DNA of 52,413 nt, from NCBI GenBank assembly GCA_937935075.1, contig CALGYB010000095.1:1-52413 (forward strand), read 5' to 3'. The notes beneath the pieces are model-generated. The model ran no database searches and had not been told where the DNA came from. It saw nothing but the letters and a program-made list of their open reading frames with translations. Position 1 is the stretch's first letter, and every line of letters begins with the position of its first letter. Source of the DNA: an uncultured Roseiflexus sp. (GTDB lineage: Bacteria; Chloroflexota; Chloroflexia; Chloroflexales; Roseiflexaceae). A program made the position numbers and the translations under genes. Positions 9,731 to 18,797 of the stretch are shown piece after piece.

Positions 9731-10156
9731 ATGGCGCTTCACGAACAGTCGCATGCTCCATCAACCGCCGGGCGTCGAATCATGCTGCTGGTCGTCGGCG
9801 ACGCGCTGGCGCTCATGATCTTCGCAGCCATCGGGCGCGCCAGTCACGGCGAGGAGGCCGGTTTGACAGCGCTGGCGCAGGTGGCGGAAACGGCGGCGCC
9901 GTTCATGATCGGGTGGTTTGCCGTGGCGCCGCTGTTCGGCGCCTATCGCGCCGATGTCGCCGGAGCGCCGCCGCGGATGCTGGCGCACACCGCGCTGACC
10001 TGGCTTATCGCCTGGCCCATTGGTCTCGGATTGCGCGCATTGATCCGCCAGACGACCATTCCGCTCTCGTTCGCACTCGTCACATTCATCACAGTATTGA
10101 CGATCATGACCCTCTGGCGCGGCGCATTTGCGTTGATCGCCGCCAGGCGGGCGTAG
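9731..10156 (+). CDS. DUF3054 family membrane protein
   Basis: 141 residues with about four hydrophobic segments, starting LLVVGDALALMIFAAIGRASHG. Later features are FMIGWFAVAPLFGAYR, a long segment with TWLIAWPIGLGLRALIR, and ALVTFITVLTIMTLWRGAFAL. The pattern D-x-L-A-L-x-x-F-A-x-x-G-R-x-S-H is characteristic of DUF3054, a family of unknown function. AGGAAGG precedes the ATG at good spacing. Promoter elements may come from the repeat element ending about 45 bp upstream. Confidence 0.78.
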   Translation: MALHEQSHAPSTAGRRIMLLVVGDALALMIFAAIGRASHGEEAGLTALAQVAETAAPFMIGWFAVAPLFGAYRADVAGAPPRMLAHTALTWLIAWPIGLGLRALIRQTTIPLSFALVTFITVLTIMTLWRGAFALIAARRA

Positions 10157-10289
10157 ATAACGGCGGGATACACTTGCCGAATGGCTCACAGTACGACCAG
10201 GGCTGGCCCGCGTAAGGGCGACTCGGAGCGCAGTAGCCGGCTCAGGCACGCAGAGGACCAGACGGGAGCGGCAAAAGTTCGAGGTTACA

Positions 10290-10952
10290 ATGACAACCAA
10301 TCTGTATCTGATCCGCCATGGCGAGGCGTATTCCAATGTTGAACCGATCATGGGAGGAATGCATGGCGATCGGGGGTTGACAGAACGGGGAATGGCGCAG
10401 GTTCACGCGCTGGCGCGTCGCCTGGCGCTCGGCGAGATTGCCGCCGATGTCCTGTACGCCAGCACATTGCCGCGCGCCCGTATGACCGCCGAACCTGTGG
10501 CGGAGGCGCTCAATCTGTCGATCCACTGGGACGATGAGCTTCAGGAATTGCGTCCTGGCGAAGCGGATGGGATGCACATCGACGAGGCGCGCGCCCGCTT
10601 TCCGCAGATGACGTTGTTCTTCAAAGAATATTTCACGCCTATCGCTCCCGGCGGCGAAAGCTGGGCCAGTTTTCAGTTTCGCGCCTCGGCAGCGCTCGAA
10701 CGGTTGATCACCCGCCATCGCGGGCAGACGATTGTGGCCGTTTGTCACGGCGGCATCATCGAAGTGTCGTTCCTCTTTATGCTCGGGCTTGGACCTCACG
10801 CACGCGGGAGGAATGCGTTCCACGTGCAGAATACCGCCATTACCCACTGGCGCCAGACGACCAGCCGCGATGGACGGCTGGAGTGGCAGTTGATCACGCA
10901 TAACGACTGCTGGCACCTTCGTGAACTGGAGTTCGAGCGTGACCGCGTCTGA
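10290..10952 (+). CDS. Histidine phosphatase superfamily protein (phosphoglycerate mutase-like)
   Basis: Branch 1 histidine phosphatase. LYLIRHGEAYSN gives the catalytic RHG near residue 9. Other elements are LTERGMAQVHALARRL, the Arg in YASTLPRARMTAEP, an acid/base Glu in ELRPGEADG, and the second catalytic His in VCHGGIIEV. At 220 residues it fits phosphatases of the PhoE/GpmB type; substrate unknown. GAGG lies about 6 nt before the ATG. The 3' end overlaps the start of the Crp/Fnr gene, so the pair is likely an operon. Confidence 0.88.
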   Translation: MTTNLYLIRHGEAYSNVEPIMGGMHGDRGLTERGMAQVHALARRLALGEIAADVLYASTLPRARMTAEPVAEALNLSIHWDDELQELRPGEADGMHIDEARARFPQMTLFFKEYFTPIAPGGESWASFQFRASAALERLITRHRGQTIVAVCHGGIIEVSFLFMLGLGPHARGRNAFHVQNTAITHWRQTTSRDGRLEWQLITHNDCWHLRELEFERDRV

Positions 10953-11622
10953 TCCGCCCCCGCCGGTCGATGTCATCACCGATGCCGATCTCTTTCCACA
11001 GTTGATGTCGGCGCTGCACGACATTCACGGCGAGATTGCAGCGGTTCAGCGTCCTGCCGGGCACCTGTTCTACAGCCTGGAGGATCCAGGCGCGGAGATG
11101 TACCTGCTCTACCGGGGGCGAGTTCGGTTGTACACCATTTCGCCCGAAGGACGCGCCCTCACCGTCCTGTTGCTTGACGCACCGGCGGTCTTTGGCGAGG
11201 TGACGCTGGCGGAGGGATCACACCACGATAGTTACGCGATCAGCGTCACGCCCTGCATGGTTGGCATTGTGCACCGTGAGACGCTGCGCCGCGCACTGCG
11301 CACCCAACCATCGCTTGCCCTGCGGTTTATGACCGTTATGAGCCGGCGGCTGCGCGCTATTGAGCGTAAACTGGCGGATATCGCCTTCAAGAGCGTGCCG
11401 CAACGTCTGGCGGCGGCGCTGCTTGGACTGTGGGCGGAACGACAGGATATGCCGCCAACTGTGCGATCGACCCATCAGCAACTCGCCGAATTGATCGGAT
11501 CGCACCGCGAAACGGTCACCAAAGCAATTGGCGATTTTCGCGCCGCCGGGCTGATCCGGGTCGATGACGAAGCCATTCATCTGATCGATCTGGTGCGGCT
11601 GAGAAATCTGGCATATTCGTGA
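10939..11622 (+). CDS. Crp/Fnr family transcriptional regulator
   Basis: An N-terminal cyclic-nucleotide-binding fold (about 15-135: HLFYSLEDPGAEMYLLYRGRVRLYTISPEGR, then VFGEVTLAEG) joins a C-terminal winged HTH (TVRSTHQQLAELIGSHRETVTKAIGDFRAAGLI). The binding pocket lacks the RxS/T pair of a true cAMP receptor, and no Fnr-type N-terminal cysteines are seen, so the effector is unknown. GTG 10939 overlaps the phosphatase stop; an in-frame GTG at 10921 is the alternative. It may regulate the glycosyltransferase genes downstream, but that is only inferred from position. Confidence 0.87.
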   Translation: MTASDPPPPVDVITDADLFPQLMSALHDIHGEIAAVQRPAGHLFYSLEDPGAEMYLLYRGRVRLYTISPEGRALTVLLLDAPAVFGEVTLAEGSHHDSYAISVTPCMVGIVHRETLRRALRTQPSLALRFMTVMSRRLRAIERKLADIAFKSVPQRLAAALLGLWAERQDMPPTVRSTHQQLAELIGSHRETVTKAIGDFRAAGLIRVDDEAIHLIDLVRLRNLAYS

Positions 11623-11679
11623 CCTCTAGCGCGGTTCTCACCGGGCGATCAAGATAGTGCAATACGGGTTGACCGTCCT

Positions 11680-11722
11680 GCGCCAGGCGTTGGCTTCGAC
11701 AAGCTCAGCCAACGCCTGGCGC
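11680..11722. repeat. TCGACARGCTC-loop hairpin, copy E
   Basis: Perfect 16-bp stem (11680-11695 / 11707-11722) with loop TCGACAAGCTC. Only the central hairpin of the element family is present, without recognisable terminal repeats. It follows the Crp/Fnr gene and could act as a terminator there. Confidence 0.8.
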
Positions 11723-11737
11723 CAATGATGCTGTAAC

Positions 11738-11767
11738 TTGCGGTTCCTCTCATGTATCGTGTACAAT
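11738..11767 (+). promoter_or_regulatory. Candidate promoter for the first glycosyltransferase
   Basis: TTGCGG (11738-11743), an 18-nt spacer and TACAAT (11762-11767), about 40 bp before the ATG at 11809. Moderate match to a housekeeping sigma promoter. Confidence 0.45.
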
Positions 11768-11808
11768 CTCGCCGTGGCTGAATACCGGAGGTCATTGAGC
11801 TACGAACC

Positions 11809-14307
11809 ATGTCGATTGCCGAACTTCCGCCACAGGTCACTGCACCGCCTGGCGACAGCGTATCTGCTGCGACGACGCGCCCACGCGCAGCGACCGTCTC
11901 GCTCGAACAGGCCGCCTATCTCGTCATTCTTCTGCTGGCGGTGATCTCGCGCCTGTGGGGGCTTGGCGATCGTGCGCTTCACCACGATGAGACGCTGCAC
12001 GCCTACTTTTCGTGGCTGGTCTTCCGCGGCGAAGGGTACGTTCACGACCCGCTGCTACACGGACCATTCCTCTATTTCTTTGGCGCGCTGATCTATTTCT
12101 TCTTTAGCGTCAGCGACACCACTGCACGCCTGGGTCCGGCATTGTTTGGCATCGCACTGGTGATGCTGCCCTACCTGTTGCGCCGCGAATTGGGGCGCAG
12201 CGCGGCGCTGCTGGCTTCGAGCTACATCCTCATCTCTCCGGCGTTCATGTATATTGCGCGCTTCATCCGCCACGATCCCTACACCATCCTGTTCGAGTTG
12301 CTGGCGCTGATCGGGGCTCTGCGCTATGCAACCACCCGCCGCCCATTGTGGCTGTATGTGGTCGCCCTGGCGCTGGCGTTCATGTTCGTGACGATGGAGA
12401 CGTTCTTTCTGTATATGGCGATCTTCGCGCCGCTGGTTGCGCTGGTGTTTTTCTGGAAGGTGTGGAAACCAGGCATGGCGATCCTGGCGGCACTGGGCAT
12501 CGCAGTCGTGGCGCTGGTCTTCTGGCTGCCAGGGCGCCCGGAACGCCCCTTCCCGACCAGCGATACGGTCAATCGCATCGCCGGGCCGTATATCTGCCCG
12601 AGCGAACTGCAACCCTTTCCGCCACCCAACCCGATGCGCGTCGCGCGTCCCGGACCGATCTTCGGCTGGCCCCCGCTGGCGACGTTCGATAACAACTATG
12701 CGTTGTGCGTTCGCCACCAACCGGACGATAATTTCGGGTTGTATTTCATCAAACTTGGCGAGTTTGTCAGCCATCCGGCGATCCTGACCGGGCTTGCGCT
12801 GGTTCCGGCGACGCTGGCGGCGCTGTGGTGGGTCGTCTGGCGGCGACGTGATGCGACCGGTGCGACGATTTGGGAACGCGCATGCGCCAGCGGCGATGCG
12901 GCAGTAGCGACGTTCGCAAGTCTGGGGCAGGGACGCCGCCTGCTGATTGCCGGCGGGTTGTTCTTTCTTGTCTATACCCTGTTTTTCACCGCCTTCCTCA
13001 CCAATACCGCCGGGGTGATCACCGGCACGACCGGCTCGCTCCTCTACTGGCTGGCGCAGCATGAAGTCGAGCGCGGCGGGCAGCCACGCCACTACTACGC
13101 TGTGCTGCTGGCGATCTACGAGCCGTTGCTCATTCTCTGGGGATTGATTGGTCTGGCGATGGCAGGGGTGCTGGGATGGCAACGGCTGATGCGCAGAAAT
13201 CGCGATGCCGTCTCTCCTGCAAATGGGCGCGAATCTGGCACGGACGCAGAAACAACGTCGCGTAACGCTGATCCGTCTTCCTGGCTGCCGTTTGTGCTGG
13301 CGTGGTGGAGCATTGCGACATTCATGCTCTACTCGTGGGCGGGCGAAAAGATGCCGTGGTTGACGGTGCACCTTGCGCTGCCGCTGACGCTGCTGGGCGC
13401 GTGGGCGGCGGGGCGCACCCTGGCGTGGTGGCGACGCAGCATCAACGATGAGCAATCGCTCGATGGCTTTTCCCTGAGCCAGATTGTGCGCCCCTTCCCG
13501 GTCTTTCTGGCGCTGCTGACGATTATCAGCGTCTACTGCCTGCTCCTGATTACGGTAGCCATTCATGTCAACACGCAACTGGCAGGACTGACGCCGTGGA
13601 TTACGCCGCTCTGGATCGTGCTGACGGCGCTGCTTACGGCAGGCGCATGGATGCTGCGCGGCCGGCGCTGGGCCATCGGCGCGCTGGCTACTGGCGTGAC
13701 GCTGATCGTTGCGGTGTATACGCTGCGTAGCGCCTATCAACTCAGTTTCCGCTACGGCGACATCCCGCGTGAGATGATGATCTACACCCAGACATCGCCG
13801 GATGTGAAGCGGGTGATCGACCGGCTCGACGAAGCGCTCCGCCGCCGCAGCAATGCAACGACAGCAACAGTCTGGTACGACAACGAAACGGTGTGGGACT
13901 GGTACCATATCCGCTTCGCGCGCGCCGAAGAGCAGCCGCCGCTATTGCAGCGCGCACCGGGAGATGATGTCATTGCTGTGCTCATGTTGAGCGAGAACTA
14001 CGCGAATGAGCAGAACCGCCGGTTTCTGGAAGGGTTCCAGGTGCAGCGCTACCCCTTGCGCTGGTGGTTCCCGGAAGAGGAAACCTACCGCTTGCCGCGC
14101 GACTGGATGACAGCGCCGGTCGATGAACGCTCTTCGCTCCTGATGCGCATGCTGCGTCAACCATTCAACGCGCGCACCTCACAGCAATTCTGGCAGTATA
14201 TCCTGTATCGCATTCCGCCGCACCCGCTCGGCTCGACCGATTTTGTCGTCGCGGTGCGCCCCGAGGCGGCGCCGGAGATGGGGCTGGGGTTCGGCGGCGA
14301 GCGGTAG
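11809..14307 (+). CDS. TIGR03663-type membrane glycosyltransferase (GT39-like)
   Basis: An 832-residue polytopic protein of the dolichyl-phosphate-mannose protein mannosyltransferase-like (GT-C) superfamily, matching the TIGR03663 / Agl23-associated group. The diagnostic acidic motif of the first external loop is ALHHDETLHAYFSW (HHDE at 58-61), followed by YVHDPLLHGPFLYF and FIRHDPYTILFE. About a dozen membrane segments follow, then a soluble C-terminal domain from about residue 655. It should transfer a sugar from a lipid-linked donor outside the membrane; donor and acceptor are unknown. A paralogue follows 24 bp after its stop, so the two are probably co-transcribed. No signs of frameshift. 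Confidence 0.82.
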   Translation: MSIAELPPQVTAPPGDSVSAATTRPRAATVSLEQAAYLVILLLAVISRLWGLGDRALHHDETLHAYFSWLVFRGEGYVHDPLLHGPFLYFFGALIYFFFSVSDTTARLGPALFGIALVMLPYLLRRELGRSAALLASSYILISPAFMYIARFIRHDPYTILFELLALIGALRYATTRRPLWLYVVALALAFMFVTMETFFLYMAIFAPLVALVFFWKVWKPGMAILAALGIAVVALVFWLPGRPERPFPTSDTVNRIAGPYICPSELQPFPPPNPMRVARPGPIFGWPPLATFDNNYALCVRHQPDDNFGLYFIKLGEFVSHPAILTGLALVPATLAALWWVVWRRRDATGATIWERACASGDAAVATFASLGQGRRLLIAGGLFFLVYTLFFTAFLTNTAGVITGTTGSLLYWLAQHEVERGGQPRHYYAVLLAIYEPLLILWGLIGLAMAGVLGWQRLMRRNRDAVSPANGRESGTDAETTSRNADPSSWLPFVLAWWSIATFMLYSWAGEKMPWLTVHLALPLTLLGAWAAGRTLAWWRRSINDEQSLDGFSLSQIVRPFPVFLALLTIISVYCLLLITVAIHVNTQLAGLTPWITPLWIVLTALLTAGAWMLRGRRWAIGALATGVTLIVAVYTLRSAYQLSFRYGDIPREMMIYTQTSPDVKRVIDRLDEALRRRSNATTATVWYDNETVWDWYHIRFARAEEQPPLLQRAPGDDVIAVLMLSENYANEQNRRFLEGFQVQRYPLRWWFPEEETYRLPRDWMTAPVDERSSLLMRMLRQPFNARTSQQFWQYILYRIPPHPLGSTDFVVAVRPEAAPEMGLGFGGER

Positions 14308-14331
14308 CGTAAGCACGATTGGGATGGAACG

Positions 14332-17300
14332 ATGGCGATTCTTTCACGTGATCCTCGCAGCGTCGCAGCCGCTCCCGCCGGGCTGGATCGCCCTTTGAAC
14401 CTGGCGTGGCTGTCGCGCGATGTGTTGCTGTTTACCTTGCTGGTGATCGCCAGTGTCATCGCACATCTGTACGGACTAGGGCGCATGGCGCTTCACCACG
14501 ACGAGTCGATCCACGCCTGGATGAGCTGGAAGTTCTACACCGGTGCAGGCGGCTTCGTATGCTGGGGTGGGCGCATCTCGGCGACCTACTGCTACGATCC
14601 GGTGTACCATGGACCATCGCTCTACGTGCTGACCCTCTTCTCTTATTTTCTGTTCGGCGACGGCGACATGCAGGCGCGTCTGCCGCAGGCGCTCGCCGGG
14701 ATTGCGCTCGTCGCCTCCGCCTGGATGCTGCGCCCCTACCTGGGAACGCGCGGCGCGTTGCTGGCGGGCGTGCTGCTGGCATTCACGCCGACGCTGCTCT
14801 ATTACACCCGGTTTGCCCGCCACGACGGGTTGATGGTGCTGTGGACGCTCTGGATCGTTATCGGGTTTTTCCGCTACCTCGATACAGCACAGCCGCGCTA
14901 CCTGTATCTGCTGGCGGTCGGCATCGCGCTGGCGCTGGCAACCCACGAACTCTACTACATCCTGGGGTTCATCTTCGGTTGGTTCCTGATCATCCGGGTG
15001 CTGTACGAACTGCTGCCGCGCCGGACGATGACCATTGCCCTGGGAAGCATTGCCGGCGTCGCGGCGCTGGTCGAGTTGAGCATCATCACCGGGTTGTGGT
15101 ACGGTCGCCTGACGCCGACACTGCGCGCCGACGGCATTTCGTTGCTCTTCTTTACGGTCGCCAGCGGCGGGTTGATTATGTCGCGGGTGTGGGACCCGAC
15201 GCCGTTGTTTGTGCCGCGCTTCGTCGCGCTCTGGCAGGAGCAGCGCACGGCGCTGTGGGTGGCGCTCGGCGTTCTTGCGTCGATCTTCGTGGTGCTCTAC
15301 AGCGCGTTCTTTGCCGATATGCAGAGCGTGTTCGCCGGATTGTACGCCGGTCTGGCGTACTGGCTCGGATCGCAGCAGGAATATGCGCGCGGCGATCAAC
15401 CATGGTACTACTACCTGATGCTGATGTCGCTCTACGAGCCGCTGGCGTTTTTTGGCAGCCTGGCGGCGACCATCTATCTCTTCACCCGCGGCGTGCGGCT
15501 GCACCGTAAAGAGCAGAACGCTTCGGACCAGACAGAGCAGTCGTCGAGCGACGGTAGCGAAACCATTGAGTATGCGCCGGGCAATGCAGAAACGCACATG
15601 TCATTCGTCGGGCGCCGGGCGACGGCGCTCTTTCCGCTGTTTCTCGCATTCTGGTTCCTCTGCTCGTTCGTGGCATTCTCGTGGGCAGGCGAGAAGATGC
15701 CCTGGCTCAACTCACACATTGCGCTGCCCGCCAACCTGCTGCTGGCATGGGCGCTGGCACGGCTGGGTGCGATCCTGAACCCATCAACGCTCGACCGCCG
15801 CGCATGGCTTGCGCCGCCGGCGCTGACATTGCTGCTCATTGCGATCGCCGTTGCCTTCTGGCGCTTCGGCCAACCTGCGGTCGGGCAACAGGCACAGACG
15901 AACCTGCTCCAGGGAGCGCTGCTGCTCATGCTGGCAGGCGCACTGATCTACCTGATGGTTCGTGTCACTCAATGGGCCGGGGTGCGCGCAACGCTGGCTC
16001 TCTGCGCACTGACGGTTGCCGCACTGGCAGGCGCGTATACGCTACGCTCCGCCTGGCTGGTCGTCTATGACCACCCGGATACGCCGGTCGAGCCGCTGGT
16101 CTACACCCAGAGCACACCCGACACGCCGCTGATCGTCGCGCAGATCGGCGACCTGGCGATCAACCAGACGCGCAATGCGCGCGGCGTAAACGACCCGACC
16201 GGCGGTCTCTCGATGCCGATTATCATGGATACAGGCGACCCGGCGCAGGACGGCGAGGGCAGCCTGGCATGGCCCTATACCTGGTATTTGCGCGACTTCA
16301 AGCGCCTGGAGCTGCGCAATTCCGATACATTTCGTTCCGCAACCGCCGACACTTTTCTTGTCGATCCGCCGCAGGGGGCGGGGGAACGTATTCTGGCGCC
16401 GGTGGTGCTGGTGTCGCGCGTGAGCCTGAACAGCACGGCACAGCAGGCGCTCGAAACCAATTATGTGCGCTTGTACGACACGAAACTGAACTGGTGGTTC
16501 CCCGAAGGCAACAAATGTGACCCGCAAAGCGCTGGCTACAAACGATTCTACTTCGCCTATCCGGGCAGCGCAGGCGATATTGCGAAAGCCTGCCCTGGAT
16601 TGCAGCCGGCGGATGCGCCGCCAGTCTGGGCGCCGATCTTCTGGATATTCGACAGTTCCCATTGGGCAAACACAGGTCGGTATCTGCTGTACCGCGAACT
16701 GCCGCCGCCGCTGCGTCTCGACGGGCGCGAGATGTCGGTGTGGGTGCGGCGCGATCTGGCGCGCGTCGGCGATGCGCCTGCCGTCGCTGCAACCGGCAGC
16801 GTCATCAAACTCGTGGCAACCGACATCTTCGGCGAATTCGGCAGTGAACCCGGGCAACTCGTCCAGCCGCGCGGCGTCGCCGTCGATCCGCAGGGGAACG
16901 TCATCGTGTCCGATAGCGCCAATCACCGCCTGATCGTCTTCGACCGCTCCGGGACGCCGATCCGCACTATTGGCGGGTTCGGCAGCGGTGATGGGCAGTT
17001 CTACGAACCGCGCGGCGTCGCCGTCGATGCTGTCGGGAATATTTACGTCGCCGACACCTGGAATGCACGGATTGTCAAACTCGACCCGCAGGGCGCATTC
17101 CTCGCCAGTTGGGGCGTCGGGAGCGAAGATTTCGGCGATGGACGGCGCGCCTCGCCAACTGGCGGCACGCAGGAACAGAACCTTGCCCGACCGCTCGACT
17201 TCTTCGGTCCGCGCGGCGTCGCCGTCGATGCTGAAGGAAACGTCTACGTCGCCGACACCGGCAACAAGCGTATTGTGGTGACCGACAGCGACGGCAACTA

Positions 17301-17772
17301 CAAGTATCAGTGGGGGTACGACGGCAGCGCCGCCGGGCAGTTCAACGAACCGACTGGCGTGGCCGTCGATGAAAACGGCACGGTCTTCGTCGCCGATACC
17401 TGGAATAGCCGCGTGCAGGCATTTGCGCGCGGCGAGGATGGACAGGTCGATCCGCAGCCCTATACCACCTGGCGTATTCCCGGCTGGCAGCCGCAAACCT
17501 ATGAGGACCCCTACATCGCTGCACAGGGAGGTCGAGTGGTCGTCAGCGTTCCTTTGCGCAATCTGCTGATGCTGACCGACGACAACGGCGTTGGATTGCT
17601 GTCGTGGGGCGGAGCCGGCAGCGACGGCGCATCGGTCAACCTGCCGTGTGGGATGGCATTCGCTCCAGATGGTTCGGTGGTCGTCGTTGATCGGGGGAAT
17701 GCGCGGGTGCTGCGGTTCAGCCTGCCGAACGTGGCGCCGCCGACAACAACCGACGGCGCTCTGCTGCGGTAG
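14332..17772 (+). CDS. TIGR03663-type glycosyltransferase fused to an NHL-repeat propeller
   Basis: 1146 residues. The N-terminal two thirds parallel the preceding gene: MALHHDESIHAWMSW (HHDE at 55-58), YDPVYHGPSLYVL, FARHDGLMVLW and many membrane segments. From about residue 825 to 1140 there are five to six NHL-type blades, for example GVAVDPQGNVIVSDSANHRL, GVAVDAVGNIYVADTWNARI, GVAVDAEGNVYVADTGNKRI and GVAVDENGTVFVADTWNSRV. They should form an extracytoplasmic beta-propeller. The fusion suggests a GT-C enzyme with its own protein- or glycan-binding module on the outer face. The sugar donor and target are unknown. A heptamer array begins about 60 bp after the stop. Confidence 0.82.
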   Translation: MAILSRDPRSVAAAPAGLDRPLNLAWLSRDVLLFTLLVIASVIAHLYGLGRMALHHDESIHAWMSWKFYTGAGGFVCWGGRISATYCYDPVYHGPSLYVLTLFSYFLFGDGDMQARLPQALAGIALVASAWMLRPYLGTRGALLAGVLLAFTPTLLYYTRFARHDGLMVLWTLWIVIGFFRYLDTAQPRYLYLLAVGIALALATHELYYILGFIFGWFLIIRVLYELLPRRTMTIALGSIAGVAALVELSIITGLWYGRLTPTLRADGISLLFFTVASGGLIMSRVWDPTPLFVPRFVALWQEQRTALWVALGVLASIFVVLYSAFFADMQSVFAGLYAGLAYWLGSQQEYARGDQPWYYYLMLMSLYEPLAFFGSLAATIYLFTRGVRLHRKEQNASDQTEQSSSDGSETIEYAPGNAETHMSFVGRRATALFPLFLAFWFLCSFVAFSWAGEKMPWLNSHIALPANLLLAWALARLGAILNPSTLDRRAWLAPPALTLLLIAIAVAFWRFGQPAVGQQAQTNLLQGALLLMLAGALIYLMVRVTQWAGVRATLALCALTVAALAGAYTLRSAWLVVYDHPDTPVEPLVYTQSTPDTPLIVAQIGDLAINQTRNARGVNDPTGGLSMPIIMDTGDPAQDGEGSLAWPYTWYLRDFKRLELRNSDTFRSATADTFLVDPPQGAGERILAPVVLVSRVSLNSTAQQALETNYVRLYDTKLNWWFPEGNKCDPQSAGYKRFYFAYPGSAGDIAKACPGLQPADAPPVWAPIFWIFDSSHWANTGRYLLYRELPPPLRLDGREMSVWVRRDLARVGDAPAVAATGSVIKLVATDIFGEFGSEPGQLVQPRGVAVDPQGNVIVSDSANHRLIVFDRSGTPIRTIGGFGSGDGQFYEPRGVAVDAVGNIYVADTWNARIVKLDPQGAFLASWGVGSEDFGDGRRASPTGGTQEQNLARPLDFFGPRGVAVDAEGNVYVADTGNKRIVVTDSDGNYKYQWGYDGSAAGQFNEPTGVAVDENGTVFVADTWNSRVQAFARGEDGQVDPQPYTTWRIPGWQPQTYEDPYIAAQGGRVVVSVPLRNLLMLTDDNGVGLLSWGGAGSDGASVNLPCGMAFAPDGSVVVVDRGNARVLRFSLPNVAPPTTTDGALLR

Positions 17773-17831
17773 CGCGACATGAAGATGGGAAAAGCGGTTG
17801 CGGTTTGCAGGTTGCAGGTGGGAAGTGAAGC

Positions 17832-18241
17832 AAGGCGAGAGGCGAGAGGGGTGAGGCGAGAGGGGTGAGGCGTGAGGCGAGAGGGGTGAGGCGAGCGGCA
17901 CGAGGCGAGCGGCACGAGGCACGAGGCACGAGGCGAGCGGCACGAGGCACGAGGCATGAGGCGAGCGGCACGAGGCGAGCGGCACGAGGCACGAGGCGAG
18001 CGGCACGAGGCACGAGGCGAGCGGCACGAGGCACGAGGCACGAGGCATGAGGCACGAGGCGAGCGGCACGAGGCATGAGGCGCGAGGCATGAGGCGCGAG
18101 GCGAGACCTCTCACTCCTCACTCCTCACTCCTCATTCCTCACGCCTCACCCCTCACGCCTCACCCCTCTCGCCTCACCCCTCACCCCTCTCGCCTCACCC
18201 CTCTCGCCTCACCCCTCTCGCCTCACCCCTCTCGCCTCACC
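17832..18241. repeat. Large heptanucleotide array with an inverted second half
   Basis: About 275 bp of GAGGCGA / GCGGCAC / GAGGCAC / GAGGGGT units switch near 18107 to about 135 bp of the complementary type (CCTCACC / CCTCTCG / CCTCACG). The first part of the left arm (GAGGGGT GAGGCGA...) is complementary to the right arm, so a stem of over 50 bp could form. It fills the gap between convergent genes and ends one base before the copZ-like stop codon. Confidence 0.9.
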
Positions 18242-18242
18242 C

Positions 18243-18458
18243 CTACACCAGCACCGCCACCTCATCATACCCGGCGTCGTTGATCGCCCGGATCAGATCA
18301 TCGGCAGTCACCTGCTGGTCGTGATCGACACGCACACTCTTGTCACTCAGATTGACGACGACCTGGCGCACGCCAGGCAATGCGTTGACGGCTCTGGTAA
18401 TGGCGTTGACGCAGTGCTGGCATGATATGCCCGGCACTCGAAATTGATCGGTGATCAT
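18243..18458 (-). CDS. copZ: Heavy-metal-associated (CopZ-like) copper chaperone
   Basis: A 71-residue HMA domain with the metal-binding loop PGISCQHCVNAI (Cys14 and Cys17), then NALPGVRQVVVNLSDKSVRVDHD and a C-terminal DDLIRAINDAGYDEVAVLV, the usual beta-alpha-beta-beta-alpha-beta order. The motif reads GISCQHC where GMTCxxC is commonest. The start is ATG 18458 with GGAGAGA upstream; longer in-frame starts would add an unconserved extension. No copper ATPase or CopY/CsoR regulator is nearby. A Cu(I) shuttle role is the family expectation; the partner is not visible here. Confidence 0.88.
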   Translation of the reverse strand: MITDQFRVPGISCQHCVNAITRAVNALPGVRQVVVNLSDKSVRVDHDQQVTADDLIRAINDAGYDEVAVLV

Positions 18459-18553
18459 GATGTCTCTCCATCCCTCGTCGGTGCGCTCGTGGGAAACGAC
18501 GGAACGCGCAATGTGTAAAAGAGTATACGTCCCCCGATCGTGGGTGTCAATTG

Positions 18554-18600
18554 AGCTGAGAGCCAAGAACTGTGAACTGAGAACCGAGAACTGAGAACGA
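18554..18600. repeat. GAGAACY heptamer repeat
   Basis: Degenerate 7-nt units (GAGAACT, GAGAACC) upstream of copZ. The reverse complement, GTTCTYR, recurs at 8221, 39449 and 44271. Confidence 0.7.
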
Positions 18601-18693
18601 ACTCCTCACTTCTCTCCCTTCACTCCTCGGCGCACCGCCCGCAATCCCTGGAGCGGCGGGAAAAATGACACTGGAAGCGCTGTTGCTCTACCG

Positions 18694-18702
18694 TGGTATA
18701 AT
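18694..18702 (+). promoter_or_regulatory. Extended -10 promoter element for pepA
   Basis: TGG-TATAAT at 18694-18702 is a strong extended -10 box about 95 bp before the pepA ATG. No good -35 hexamer is seen at normal spacing. Confidence 0.5.
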
Positions 18703-18797
18703 ATACCTCCATTCTCAAAGCGGTGTTTGCATAACGTCAACCATCTGTTTCAGGGCATCCTTACCCGTGACCTGCTGACGGCATACGGAGTTCTCAT

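Noticed and set aside
12055-13908. Long open frame on the minus strand opposite the first glycosyltransferase
   Set aside because: The plus-strand frame has clear family motifs and membrane segments. The antisense frame is Arg/Gln/His-rich and low in hydrophobic residues, as expected for the shadow of a GC-rich gene.
16042-18114. Minus-strand frame of about 690 codons through the heptamer array into the NHL gene
   Set aside because: Its first part is pure repeat peptide (SCLVPLA type) from the GAGGCAC array and the rest is antisense to the NHL gene.
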